Part shown: positions 36,601 through 44,740 of the stretch, in pieces
How positions within the stretch are numbered: the first letter of the stretch is position 1
How the letters are laid out: every line of letters begins with the position of its first letter
DNA from: Acidobacteriaceae bacterium
Lineage (GTDB): Bacteria > Acidobacteriota > Terriglobia > Terriglobales > Acidobacteriaceae
Direction of reading: 5' to 3'
Assembly (NCBI GenBank): GCA_028283655.1
Contig: JAPWKE010000003.1
Coordinates: 3,162,001-3,226,000, forward strand
DNA: 64,000 bases
The notes under the pieces: generated by a model
What the model was told of the DNA's origin: nothing
Database searches by the model: none
What the model saw: the letters and a program-made list of their open reading frames with translations, nothing else
Position numbers and translations under genes: made by a program

Positions 36601-38206
36601 TGCCCGCAAAGACCAGCAGGTCGCTGCTGGATAGAGCTACCCCTGTAAGCGCGTGCTGCGAGGGAGCGACCGCTGCGGATGCCGCGCATCCGTTTAACGC
36701 ATTCGTCGTGTTGCGCCACGTGCAGCTTGTCGATCCGCTTGCCAGCACACAGCGATAGAGGTCCACCGTGCCCGCGAGCAACAGCGTTCCTGACGACGAA
36801 GGCACAGCCGACAGCGCGAGGTTGTAATCCCCTTGTGTGATGACGGTACTGCCGCTACCGACCTCCATCACACCGCCGTCGAGGCGCAAGGCAAACGTCG
36901 GCGCGCTTGTCGAGCACGCACCGCCCAACGTCGCGTTGCATGCATCCATCCACAAGCCCTGGTCATTGTTGCCACTGTCCACCGTCAGCGCAAAGAGATC
37001 CCCGGTTACGGGTTGAACGGCCAACGTTCCGCGAAAGATCGGGCAGGTAGAGGCTCCGCTGCCGTTCGCGCCGACAGGACAGTTTGTAGCCGTCAATGAG
37101 GTGCCTGGCTGTGCGGTCAACCGCTTCCACGTTGCGCCATCGCTGCTGGAGTAGTAGCCATGCCCACGCACCGCAGCATAGAAGCTTGCGCGCTGCGCGT
37201 CCCACACCACCGATGTCGCCGCGTTGCCCACTTGTCCGGTGCCCAACGGTTGCGGCGTCTGCACGACGCTTGCACCGTCGTAGAGCGTCGCCATCTGCCA
37301 CGTCACACCTGCATCGGTGGAGTAGTACAAACCTGCCACGGACGCAGCGTTTGTTGCACCAACAATCGCTGCCTGTGGCGAGTTAGAGAACGCAGCCACC
37401 ACCCGTGACGGCGACGACGCGCTCCACGCAATAGCCGCCGCGCTTAGCCCCACGAACGAGTGCTGGCCGTTCGTGCCATCCTGCGAAAGCTGTACCAGCG
37501 TCCACGTAGCGCCACCATCAGCAGAACGCAACAGACCTTCTCCGTAGAGCGAGTCTGTCGCGTCGTTCGGATCACCCGTCCCCGCCAGCACGACGGCCGT
37601 CGTGGTCGGTTGCACCGCAACCGCACCGATAGAAAGCGATGGCGTGACGCTCGCTCCGGCGCTTTGGCTGAAGACTGCAAGCGTGTCGGTCACGGGGGCA
37701 AACCTCACACCGCCAGCACTCGTCGCTGCGGCGTTGGTGGACTTCCACACACCACCACCTGTGGTTCCCAGATAGACCGTGTTGCCCGTTGCATCGTTCG
37801 GGTCGAGGGCGATCGCGGTTACACGACCGCTCACGTTTCCGTAGCTTGCGCTCTGTACGCTGCTGGGCCCCAGCGGCGTCCAGGCAGCGGTGTAGTTTTG
37901 TGCCCGCGGATGAAGCAGCAGCGCGGCGTGCTCGGCCTGCGTGTGCAAAAGCGAAGCGGCCGCAGCATGACCGTCCGGCGAAACACGCCCCGCCAGATGC
38001 TTCCGCGCCTGTCGCTGCATCTGTTGCAGAACTTCAGACTCAGCCGTTTTTTGGGCCGCCAAAGGCAGCGCAACGACAGCCAGTGCCAACAGCGGCACGG
38101 CACGGCGAACGACACGACGACGCAGGCTCGCGAAACGGCTCAACGGCAAGCTCACAACAGACGAAGGATAGGCGCAGGCGAGGAACATGGCTCGCCGAGG
38201 GTTCAT
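33599..38206 (-). CDS. Large secreted beta-propeller protein with ASH/choice-of-anchor-D repeats
   Basis: About 1535 residues. After an Arg-rich start and a hydrophobic segment (AVPLLALAVVALPLAAQ) come sialidase/VPS10-like propeller blades (GRVTAIALDPNDATGNTVYL; GTTGGGVWKSTNA; VYVATDAGVYATS) to about residue 1000. Then four repeats of about 100 residues of the ASH/HYDIN type follow, each with a paired Cys and GTA or GTG endings. Near the end are a hydrophobic RRRRWIAALPLLFMMISGCG segment, a Ser/Gly/Thr linker and a short Ig strand. No catalytic sialidase Asp box set could be confirmed, so it may be an adhesin or binding protein rather than an enzyme. Start uncertain: GTG 38230, ATG 38206 and ATG 38188 are all in frame. 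Confidence 0.82.
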   Translation of the reverse strand: MNPRRAMFLACAYPSSVVSLPLSRFASLRRRVVRRAVPLLALAVVALPLAAQKTAESEVLQQMQRQARKHLAGRVSPDGHAAAASLLHTQAEHAALLLHPRAQNYTAAWTPLGPSSVQSASYGNVSGRVTAIALDPNDATGNTVYLGTTGGGVWKSTNAAATSAGGVRFAPVTDTLAVFSQSAGASVTPSLSIGAVAVQPTTTAVVLAGTGDPNDATDSLYGEGLLRSADGGATWTLVQLSQDGTNGQHSFVGLSAAAIAWSASSPSRVVAAFSNSPQAAIVGATNAASVAGLYYSTDAGVTWQMATLYDGASVVQTPQPLGTGQVGNAATSVVWDAQRASFYAAVRGHGYYSSSDGATWKRLTAQPGTSLTATNCPVGANGSGASTCPIFRGTLAVQPVTGDLFALTVDSGNNDQGLWMDACNATLGGACSTSAPTFALRLDGGVMEVGSGSTVITQGDYNLALSAVPSSSGTLLLAGTVDLYRCVLASGSTSCTWRNTTNALNGCAASAAVAPSQHALTGVALSSSDLLVFAGNDGGLWRSTDGIAETGSVCDATDKSHFDNLNAAIGVGGSLAQVVGFAQAPADAETLIVGLGANGTAATSAASVLGAWAQLSAGEGGHPTIDATTPTNWYATIGAGVNFKSCAMGTNCSAANFAGAATIGATQVSGDVALIDVPMLLDPALSANMIAATCRVWRGPAATGATWSGANAISSAWSGAAPCTSTSPLARSLAAGGVAVSSSNAQNSGSQVIYAGLAGVLDGGTALLGGHIFRTTAANIATNTTTWKDVASGAVTNDLANAGIFNPLGFDVSSITVDAHDASGATVYATVMGFGSGTTIVPHVYRSIDSGAHWLNVTSNLPSAPANALAVDPNDANTVYVATDAGVYATSAITTCATASCWNLLGTGLPNAPVTSLAVSSTMPTSDGRLGMLRAGTYGRGLWQTPLLAATSTAQPGMLVSPALLTFDSQQVATLSAAQTVTITSNGSSPLAISSLVVSGDFTETDNCSGQTLAVGASCTVSVLFAPTLSGSRAGSLVVYANIGGGQASVLLSGTATAPASVVLTPVSLTFAATTLNQTSAVQVLTVANTGGNASTLTVPVITGDFAIAANTCATTLAVQTSCSISVTFTPTASGTRIGTLSLISSSGAVTATLSGRGTSSATDTLSPLSLTFGSQVLNTASAAQSVVLTNAGDAALTLVAATTNSSEFAATNGCGATLAGHTSCAISVVFAPSIVGARTAILTVSDQFRAQSLTLSGTGLAPAGVSLTPTSLAFGEIGVGLSSQPQVVTLTNNGGVTLTISSLAPTGDYVLVSTNCGTSLSAGSACSATLLFAPTAAGERAGSLVLNSSIGMKSVALSGVGADFTLSTTGTTSASLGGSSGSATYALLLSSVSGLASTISLSCSGAPAHATCAVSPSAATLGSTLNVSVVVATGIASMGHNSRDLLPWSRSTLLYAFTMPWLLCMLRVRRRRWIAALPLLFMMISGCGASRTLPSSGSGSGSTSTPTPSGTYTLTVSATAAGITHSVPLVLTVN

Positions 38207-38334
38207 GCGAACGCACTGCCAAACCCGCACCGATTTTGCGTAAAGAAAACTTAGCTTACGCTTCGGATCATGAGAAGGCTCTCACACTACGCTGTATTTG
38301 CAGCCGAGTGTATCAGGACTATGGGGAAAATTCT

Positions 38335-39351
38335 CTACGCGCGAAACGGCATGAGGCTGGCCTCTTCGGCGCATCCACTGCAGTCACCAGCGTCGTCCGC
38401 CGAAGCGCAGCAGGTGGAGAGCATGTCCGGCGAAGAGCGCAGAACGCTGTGCCGCTTGAGGTCGGGCACCAGCACGACCGTCTGCTCATGTTTATCGCGC
38501 AGAACAGTAAGCGTCACCACACTACCGCGGGATGCACGCAGATGATGCGTCCAGTCCGACGGCGACTTCAACACCACCGCATCCGCACGCAACACCACAT
38601 CGCCCGCGCGCAGGCCCGCCGCAGATGCCGGGCTGTTCGGCAGCACCGTGTGCACCAGCAATCCTGCCCCCGACGGAGCACCAAAGAACGCCGCCAGTTG
38701 CGGCTCCATGGTGTCCATCGCCAGTCCGGTAAATGGGCCGGTGTGCAGCATGTTCAGAAACTGTTGCGTGCGTGAGTTCGACGGCGGAGGTTCCGTCTCC
38801 ACGCTATAGTCGTCGCCGACAAGGCCCTTCGGGGCCGGTGCTGTAGGAGCCGCAGCCAGACGCTGCATCGCCTGACGCGCGACTTCGTCACGGTTTGCGA
38901 GCTTCGCATTCAGCGTCAGCGCCTCTCCGTTGCGAATCACTTCAAGCGTGATCTCCGCGCCGGCATTCAGGTCGTGAATCAGGCGCTTCAACGTCGGCGA
39001 ACCATCTACCGCCTGCCCGTTCAACGCCACGATGATGTCATGCGCCTTCAGCCCGGCATGGCCTGCCGGGCCGTCGTGGTCCACCATCGCGATCTCTGCG
39101 CCATGCACGCCGCGCAGACGCAGCGAAGCCGCCTGCTCGTCGGTGACATCGTGGAACTCAATGCCGAGATAGCCGGTCTGCCGCTGCGAAGAAGCGTGCG
39201 CTCCGGCATGAGCACCACTATGCGGTGCGGCTGTATGCACGGTGACAGCAGCCATAGCCTTCGAGGACGCCAACGTCGCGCTCATCGTCAGCAGCAACAC
39301 CGCCGCCGCTCCCGTTGCCCATCGACTTTGCCCTGCTACAGCCATTGCCAT
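38335..39351 (-). CDS. Secreted protein with two PDZ domains
   Basis: 338 residues. Signal peptide about 1-35. PDZ 1 near 60-150 (TGYLGIEFHDV ... GPAGHAGLKAHDIIVALNGQ) and PDZ 2 near 205-300 (GAGLLVHTVLPNSPASAAGL followed by RAGDVVLRADA). No protease triad is present, unlike DegP. The C-terminus is Cys rich (CC and C-x2-C within about 15 residues). It is third in the sigma/anti-sigma operon, four bases after the anti-sigma stop, so it may act in periplasmic stress sensing or as a substrate adaptor. Confidence 0.85.
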   Translation of the reverse strand: MAMAVAGQSRWATGAAAVLLLTMSATLASSKAMAAVTVHTAAPHSGAHAGAHASSQRQTGYLGIEFHDVTDEQAASLRLRGVHGAEIAMVDHDGPAGHAGLKAHDIIVALNGQAVDGSPTLKRLIHDLNAGAEITLEVIRNGEALTLNAKLANRDEVARQAMQRLAAAPTAPAPKGLVGDDYSVETEPPPSNSRTQQFLNMLHTGPFTGLAMDTMEPQLAAFFGAPSGAGLLVHTVLPNSPASAAGLRAGDVVLRADAVVLKSPSDWTHHLRASRGSVVTLTVLRDKHEQTVVLVPDLKRHSVLRSSPDMLSTCCASADDAGDCSGCAEEASLMPFRA

Positions 39352-39355
39352 CCGT

Positions 39356-40321
39356 TTATTGAATGTCGCTCACGTCCTGCAGCGCCTGGAACGACGCATT
39401 GCGGATCGCCGGGTTCGTATCCTGCGCACTTACCGTGCGCAAAGCCTGCCGTACGCTGGAGTCCGCGCCAACCGGCGAGAGCAGCGAGATGGCCTGCGTG
39501 CGAACATCTGCCGAAGCGTCGTTCATCATGGCGCGCACCACGGCATCGCGCACATGCTGATCTTCGGCAACGTACGGCTGCAGGCCAGCCAGCGCCTTCA
39601 GACGTACCGTCGGGCTCTTGTCGTAGTGCAGCGAGGTCAACAACGCGCCGCGAACACTGGCCGCTCCCTCTGCCGCGCCATCGCACAAACGGCCTGCACG
39701 GCACTGGTCAGAGAGCATCGCCACCGACTGCGCGTGAACTTCGTTGTCCGTTGCGAGCTTGGTCCCGAGCATCAGCAACTGGCGAATCTGCGGATCGTCG
39801 AGCGAGCCCTGCACAGACTCCGGCACCAGGCGGTTGTATTTGACCTGCACCAGGTTCTTGTCCGGCGTCTCCACGATGCCCGAAACGCTCGCGATCGGCC
39901 CCTGATTCCCGCTCGCCACGACGACGGCCTGCGGTAACTGCGGCACGTTCGCGGCCTGATAGCGCGTCACGATCGTGCCGCCCAGAAAACCAGCGCCCAG
40001 CAGCAGAGTTGCCAACGCAGGCGCACCCTTCATAAAGCCCTGCCAGCGGAAGGCATTCGCCGTCAGCCGCTGTATCCACGAGCGCGGAGGCAGCGCATCG
40101 AGCGCTTCATCCAGCCGCAGGCGCGAGGCCGTCAGCAGATTCGGCGTGGGGTCTGCCACCGGCTCCATATCGAGCTCACGATGCAGCACCTCAAGCGCCG
40201 TCCATTCGCGCCGACAATCTTCGCAGCTATCCAGATGCCGCTCCAGACTGAGCATCAGCTCATCCGGCAGCTCTCCGTACTGCGCCAGCACCATATTTTG
40301 TTGGACCCGATCACACGTCAT
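39356..40321 (-). CDS. Anti-sigma factor, zinc-finger plus HEAT-like repeats
   Basis: 321 residues. Zinc-binding anti-sigma motif H29-x3-C33-x2-C36 in RHLDSCEDC, one membrane helix about 97-118, and a periplasmic C-terminal part with HEAT-like repeats (SPTVRLKALAGLQPYV; DASADVRTQAISLLSPV; NPAIRNASFQALQDV). It would hold the adjacent ECF sigma factor at the membrane until a signal frees it. The HEAT-like sensor side is unusual for this family and suggests protein-protein sensing. Lies between sigma and PDZ genes in one direction. Confidence 0.87.
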   Translation of the reverse strand: MTCDRVQQNMVLAQYGELPDELMLSLERHLDSCEDCRREWTALEVLHRELDMEPVADPTPNLLTASRLRLDEALDALPPRSWIQRLTANAFRWQGFMKGAPALATLLLGAGFLGGTIVTRYQAANVPQLPQAVVVASGNQGPIASVSGIVETPDKNLVQVKYNRLVPESVQGSLDDPQIRQLLMLGTKLATDNEVHAQSVAMLSDQCRAGRLCDGAAEGAASVRGALLTSLHYDKSPTVRLKALAGLQPYVAEDQHVRDAVVRAMMNDASADVRTQAISLLSPVGADSSVRQALRTVSAQDTNPAIRNASFQALQDVSDIQ

Positions 40322-40431
40322 GCTTGCGTTCCTTCTTCACTAGCTCTCACAAAAATGCTCCGTACTGCATTGCGTCAGGGTCATTGCCCATCGGCTTATA
40401 AGCTCGGCAGCGTCAAGCGCTGCCGTTGCAG

Positions 40432-41199
40432 CTAGCGAACGTCTGCCAGCCTGGCGCGCAGCTTGCGCGTTGCTCGGAAGAGCGTGTTCTTCGCCGTCTC
40501 TTCCGTTGTCTCGAGCATCTCGCCGATGGTCCTCAACTTCAGACCCTGGTAGTGCTTCAACTCAAACACCATCCGCTCACGCGGAGTCAGTTCGTCGAGC
40601 GCGGCCTTGATCGCCACACTCATCGTCTTGCGTTCCAGCTCACGCGCCGGGTTGTGCGCAGCGCGGTCATCGGTGACATGGGCCAGCAGGTCGATCTCGC
40701 CGCCGTCACCATCCATCACGGTCGAGGCATCTTCCTTGCGACTCTTGCGGCGTCGCAACTGGTCGAGGCAGAGGTTCGTCACGATGCGGTACAGCCATGT
40801 GTAGAACGAGCACTCGAAGCGAAAGTTCGACAGATGCCGATACGCCTTGATGAAGGCGTCCTGGTGTACGTCCTGCGCGTCTTCCTCGTTGCCCAGCATG
40901 TGCAGCGCCAGGCGAAGCACGCTACGGTCATACCGCCGGACGAGCGAATCGAACGCCGAACGGTCACCCTTCTGCGCGGCGCGGATCAGCTCATCATCTT
41001 CCGCGCGCTGCTGTTGGCGCTGTTCGATCTGCTCGGCGGTCATCCGAGCTCTTCCGCCAGATTGTGCGACAGCCTTGGGCATAGCTGCCGCTGATTCTAC
41101 GCCGCTGCCCGCTGCCCGTGTTTCTTGCAGGCCTTCGGCGAATGGGCTGGGGCGGCGTCCCGTCCCGCCAGGAAAAGCGTATGCGTTCGTTGCACTCAT
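40432..41199 (-). CDS. ECF RNA polymerase sigma factor (RpoE-like)
   Basis: 255 residues. Sigma region 2 (YDRSVLRLALHMLGNEEDAQ; DVHQDAFIKAYRHLSNFR) and region 4 (LDELTPRERMVFELKHYQGL; TIGEMLETTEETAKNTLFRA) are complete. The first 60 residues are low-complexity and the start is unsure: ATG at 41199, 41082 and 41043 are in frame, the last with GGAAG upstream. Followed by its anti-sigma factor. Probably autoregulated and controlling envelope functions. Confidence 0.92.
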   Translation of the reverse strand: MSATNAYAFPGGTGRRPSPFAEGLQETRAAGSGVESAAAMPKAVAQSGGRARMTAEQIEQRQQQRAEDDELIRAAQKGDRSAFDSLVRRYDRSVLRLALHMLGNEEDAQDVHQDAFIKAYRHLSNFRFECSFYTWLYRIVTNLCLDQLRRRKSRKEDASTVMDGDGGEIDLLAHVTDDRAAHNPARELERKTMSVAIKAALDELTPRERMVFELKHYQGLKLRTIGEMLETTEETAKNTLFRATRKLRARLADVR

Positions 41200-41338
41200 C
41201 GTGTTTGTCTGACTCCGGAGTCAGGTACGTCGTACACACTTTCTGACGTGCCCACGTCCGCATCGTTAGCGTGGAGCCCTGTTTTCGAGCTGCTTTTATT
41301 CGGCTCCACATCCCAAGCGTCTGGGTTATAGTGAGGAT

Positions 41339-41587
41339 GTGCCAACCGTGCTGCGCTTTTCCGGTTACCGCATCGTGATTTATCCGAACGACCACCGCCC
41401 TGCCCATGTGCATGTCCTTGGCAGCGATAAGGAGGCGGTCTTTCATCTCCACTGCCCTGGCGGCCCCGCCACGGTGAGAGAAAACTTTGGCTTCGCACGC
41501 CATGAGCTCTCCGGCATCCAGCGCGAGCTCTCCGCACACTGCGAATTTCTTTGCGAGGAATGGAGGAAGATACATGGTCAGCCCTGA
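41339..41587 (+). CDS. DUF4160 protein
   Basis: 82 residues from GTG 41339. MPTVLRFSGYRIVIYPNDH, PAHVHVLGSDKEAVFHL and ELSGIQRELSAHCEFLCEEW are the DUF4160 pattern. These small cytoplasmic proteins are commonly encoded with DUF2442 proteins, and the pair has been proposed as a toxin-antitoxin-like unit without firm proof that I know of. Overlaps the next gene by 14 bases. Divergent from the ECF sigma gene. Confidence 0.82.
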   Translation: MPTVLRFSGYRIVIYPNDHRPAHVHVLGSDKEAVFHLHCPGGPATVRENFGFARHELSGIQRELSAHCEFLCEEWRKIHGQP

Positions 41588-41987
41588 AGAGTTTGAGAGC
41601 GCCAACCTCCGCGCACAGGAACTAGAGACCCATACCCCGAAGGCGATCTCCGCCCGATACGACCGCAGACTGCGCCGCATCGTCGTCGAGCTCAACTCCA
41701 ACCTGGGCGTTTTTTTCTCTCCCAAGGATGCTCAGGGGCTGGAAACGGCGTCCGCAGAAGAGCTTGGAGAGATTGAACTTTCCCCTTCGGGATATGGCCT
41801 ACACTTCCCCAGGCTTGACGCCGACCTCTACCTTCCCTCTTTGCTCGAAGGCGTCTTTGGCTCTGCACAATGGACCGCAGCACGCATGGGCGCACGAGGC
41901 GGGCGGACGCTTTCGCCAGCGAAAGCCGAAGCCGCGCGGGCGAATGGCCGCAAAGGCGGCCGACCTCGCCGCGCAGCCAGCGTGTAA
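41574..41987 (+). CDS. DUF2442 protein
   Basis: 137 residues from ATG 41574, with GGAGG before it inside the end of the DUF4160 gene. YDRRLRRIVVELNSNLGVFF and LSPSGYGLHFPRLDADLYLPSLLEG are the DUF2442 core; a basic Ala/Gly/Arg tail (about 35 residues, with RKGGRPRR) follows and could bind nucleic acid. The overlap means translational coupling with DUF4160. Confidence 0.82.
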   Translation: MVSPEEFESANLRAQELETHTPKAISARYDRRLRRIVVELNSNLGVFFSPKDAQGLETASAEELGEIELSPSGYGLHFPRLDADLYLPSLLEGVFGSAQWTAARMGARGGRTLSPAKAEAARANGRKGGRPRRAASV

Positions 41988-42043
41988 CCCGGAGCTTTAA
42001 GCTATTCCCGGATTCCCAGAGCGACCTCCACTAAACTGCCAGT

Positions 42044-42739
42044 ATGTCCGGCAGTCTATTTGGCGATTCCTCAGCTCCCTCCACCGCAGCCCGCAACAAA
42101 ACCTCCGGCGGCGGGGACGACTGGCTGACCGCGCACTGCGATGGCGGCTCCCGCGGAAATCCCGGCCCAGCCGGGTACGGCGCCGTTATTGTGGCGCCAA
42201 GTGGTGAAAAAATCGCCGAACTGAGCGAGTTTCTGGGTGTTTTCACCAATAACGTCGCCGAGTATCGCGGCCTGGTCGCGACGCTGGACTGGGTCGTCGC
42301 TAACGGCTACCGCCGCCTGCGCGTCGTCAGTGATTCGCTGCTGATGGTCAACCAGATCAATGGCCGCTACAAGGTGAACTCACCCGACCTGCGCGAGCTC
42401 TGGACCGCAGCACGCCGCCAGATCGCCCAGCTTGACGACTTCAACATCTCCCACGCGCTGCGCCACAAAAACAAAGACGCCGACCGGCTGGCGAACGAAG
42501 CCATGGATCGCGGCACTGGCAAACCCGCCGCTGGTCGTCCGGCTGCGGCAATTCCCTACCCAAAAGCTCCAGGATCACCGCAACCACCACAAAGCAGGCC
42601 GGTTGCTGCATCCACAACGCCTGCAGCTGCCACTTCTTCCGGAAAAATGTATCGCGGTTTTGTGCGCGACGGGGCGGTGCATCTGCTCGGCGACGCTCGC
42701 CTGCCGGACGGCGCTTTCGTCAAGATCATCCTCGAGTAG
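42044..42739 (+). CDS. RNase HI-like protein with C-terminal extension
   Basis: 231 residues. RNase H fold at 26-155 with the carboxylates in CDGGSRGNPGPAGYG (Asp33), NNVAEYRGL (Glu73), VVSDSLLMVNQ (Asp97) and NKDADRLAN (Asp147). It should cut RNA in RNA-DNA hybrids; this subfamily also acts on single embedded ribonucleotides in some species. A Pro/Ala linker leads to a 30-residue C-terminal piece (YRGFVRDGAVHLLG, LPDGAFVKIILE) that looks like a small beta hairpin of the type found in AbrB-like or antitoxin proteins. That extension is unusual. Confidence 0.88.
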   Translation: MSGSLFGDSSAPSTAARNKTSGGGDDWLTAHCDGGSRGNPGPAGYGAVIVAPSGEKIAELSEFLGVFTNNVAEYRGLVATLDWVVANGYRRLRVVSDSLLMVNQINGRYKVNSPDLRELWTAARRQIAQLDDFNISHALRHKNKDADRLANEAMDRGTGKPAAGRPAAAIPYPKAPGSPQPPQSRPVAASTTPAAATSSGKMYRGFVRDGAVHLLGDARLPDGAFVKIILE

Positions 42740-42851
42740 GCCAGGAAAACGATCGGCTGTGAGCGACGTCTTATCCCTTGTGAGTCCAGACAGCTTCTTA
42801 CGCACATCTTTCCTCAACCACGTGCCCTCTGTTCGCATCCAAACGAGAACT

Positions 42852-43706
42852 ATGCGTTCCCTGTCCGCCTCTTGCAGGCACTCCGGGCCCAGGTTGTTGG
42901 CTTTCGCCGCTCTTGCCTCCACGTTACTGGGGGCCAGCATTGCGATGGCTCAGAAGATTTCGCCTCAGTCCGACCCGAATGCCATGAACATTCTGCAACG
43001 TGCTCTGGATGAAGGCTTTGCGAACGATGCCACCGACCACTCGCGGTGGATGTACAAAGACCATGACACGCAGCCGGGCAAAGACTCCATCTTCGACGTC
43101 GTCGATGTACCAGGCGACAGCCTGCGGCGCTGCATCTGGTTCAACGGTTCTGTTGTTGGCGAAGACGGCATCCAGAGTGAGTCTGAGCGGATCCGCAAGT
43201 ACATTCATGATCCCTCCGCACAAGCCAGGAACCACAAAAATAACGAACACGACGATGCCTCCGCCGCAGCCATCATGCACAGGCTACCGGAAGCCTTCAT
43301 CTGGTCACAGAAAGACGAAAACCCGGAGTACATTCGGCTGCACTATGTGCCGAACCCGGACTTCGACGCCTCCAGCATGGAAGCCAAGGTGATGTCGAAG
43401 ATGGCTGGCGACCTCGTCATCGACCGCAAAGCGAACCGAATCTACTCTCTCAGCGGCCGCCTGACGCAGGATGTCAAACTGGGCTTCGGACTCGTCCGCC
43501 TCAAGCAGGGCGGCACATTCGACGTCGAGCGGCGCGATGTCGGCGGCGGCCACTGGCAGATCGTCGAACAGCACACGCATATCGACGGCCACGCGCTGCT
43601 TTTCAAGACGATCAACCAGCAGGAAGACGAGGTCAAAACCAACTTCCGCCCGTCCCCGGCTACGTCTCTTGAAGACGGTGCTCGAATGCTGAAGGCAATT
43701 CCCTAA
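42852..43706 (+). CDS. Secreted protein of unknown function
   Basis: 284 residues from ATG 42852. A longer open frame from 42432 overlaps the RNase H gene and is not used. Signal peptide about 1-34 ending SIAMAQ. The mature part has no cysteine-rich or enzymatic motif that I recognise. It contains NPEYIRLHYVPNPDFD and MAGDLVIDRKANRIYSLSGR, followed by beta-strand-rich sequence, resembling acidobacterial periplasmic proteins of unknown role. Convergent with the LOG gene, eight bases apart. Confidence 0.75.
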   Translation: MRSLSASCRHSGPRLLAFAALASTLLGASIAMAQKISPQSDPNAMNILQRALDEGFANDATDHSRWMYKDHDTQPGKDSIFDVVDVPGDSLRRCIWFNGSVVGEDGIQSESERIRKYIHDPSAQARNHKNNEHDDASAAAIMHRLPEAFIWSQKDENPEYIRLHYVPNPDFDASSMEAKVMSKMAGDLVIDRKANRIYSLSGRLTQDVKLGFGLVRLKQGGTFDVERRDVGGGHWQIVEQHTHIDGHALLFKTINQQEDEVKTNFRPSPATSLEDGARMLKAIP

Positions 43707-43714
43707 GAAACCGT

Positions 43715-44710
43715 TTACCGGCGAGTCTGAGCGATATCCGGCCCAAGAGTTTCCTGTTCATTCGGTGCAGGCTCCGTCGGCACGGTGCCTTCGTCTGTCG
43801 TCGGCAGCAGATGGTTCTCGATGAGCCCGCGTTGCAGGATCGCGAACGCGTCTTCCGGCGTGTCTGCAAACTGGAAGAGGTCTAGGTCCCTGGGGGAGAT
43901 CGCCCCTTTGTCCGCCAGCAGCTCCAGATTGATGACGTTCTTCCAGTACTCCGAGCCGTAGATGACGACCGTGATCTTCGTACCGAGTTTGTGCGTCTGG
44001 TCCAGCGTCAGCAGCTCGAACATCTCGTCCAGAGTGCCAAAACCGCCAGGGAAGACCACCAGCGCCTTCGCCAGGTACGCAAACCAGTACTTGCGCATGA
44101 AGAAGTAGTGGAAGCTGAAGTTCAGCGACGGCGTGATGTAGGGGTTGGGGTACTGCTCAAACGGCAGCTTGATGTTCAAGCCGATGGTCTTGCCGCCAGC
44201 CTCCCAGGCCCCGCGGTTTGCGGCTTCCATGATGCCGGGACCGCCACCCGAGGTCACCACAAAGCGATGCCTGCGCCCAGGCAGAGTCTTCGACCACTCC
44301 GTCATCATCCGCGCCAGCTTGCGCGCATCCTCGTAGTAGCGGGCCATCTCCACGGCAGCTTCAGCGCGTTTCAGCTTCAGCGCACTGGTCTCGGCGTTCT
44401 GCAACTCTTCCGCACACGCGGGCTGCTCTTCGTCCGGTGCGCGCTGCGTGGAGCCGGTGTTATCGAGCAGTTCAAGCTGCTGATTCGCCTCATCCATCCC
44501 GCGAAAACGCGCTGAGCCGAAGAAGACGACCGTGTCCTGAATACGTTCGCGGCGGAAACGGGCCATAGGCTCCGCGTACTCGCTGAGAATGCGGAGCGGA
44601 CGACCGTCGGGAGAGTTCAGGAACTCAATGTCTTCGTAGGCCAGTTCGGCCGAATCAAGGTGTTCGGGGAGTTTCGGAGTCGCTTCGGTTGCTTTCAAGT
44701 CTTCAGCCAT
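43715..44710 (-). CDS. LOG family protein (nucleotide 5'-monophosphate nucleosidase type)
   Basis: 331 residues. Contains VTSGGGPGIMEAANRGAWEA and the diagnostic PGGFGTLDEMFE, with GLNIKLPFEQYPNP between. LOG (lonely guy) proteins release ribose-5-phosphate from nucleotide monophosphates; the older label was lysine decarboxylase. The N-terminal 90 residues and a variable insert around residue 75-110 are longer than in plant LOG, as in the larger bacterial type. Cytoplasmic. Confidence 0.88.
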   Translation of the reverse strand: MAEDLKATEATPKLPEHLDSAELAYEDIEFLNSPDGRPLRILSEYAEPMARFRRERIQDTVVFFGSARFRGMDEANQQLELLDNTGSTQRAPDEEQPACAEELQNAETSALKLKRAEAAVEMARYYEDARKLARMMTEWSKTLPGRRHRFVVTSGGGPGIMEAANRGAWEAGGKTIGLNIKLPFEQYPNPYITPSLNFSFHYFFMRKYWFAYLAKALVVFPGGFGTLDEMFELLTLDQTHKLGTKITVVIYGSEYWKNVINLELLADKGAISPRDLDLFQFADTPEDAFAILQRGLIENHLLPTTDEGTVPTEPAPNEQETLGPDIAQTRR

Positions 44711-44740
44711 CGCCGTTCCACTCTAGCTACCGAAGAACGC

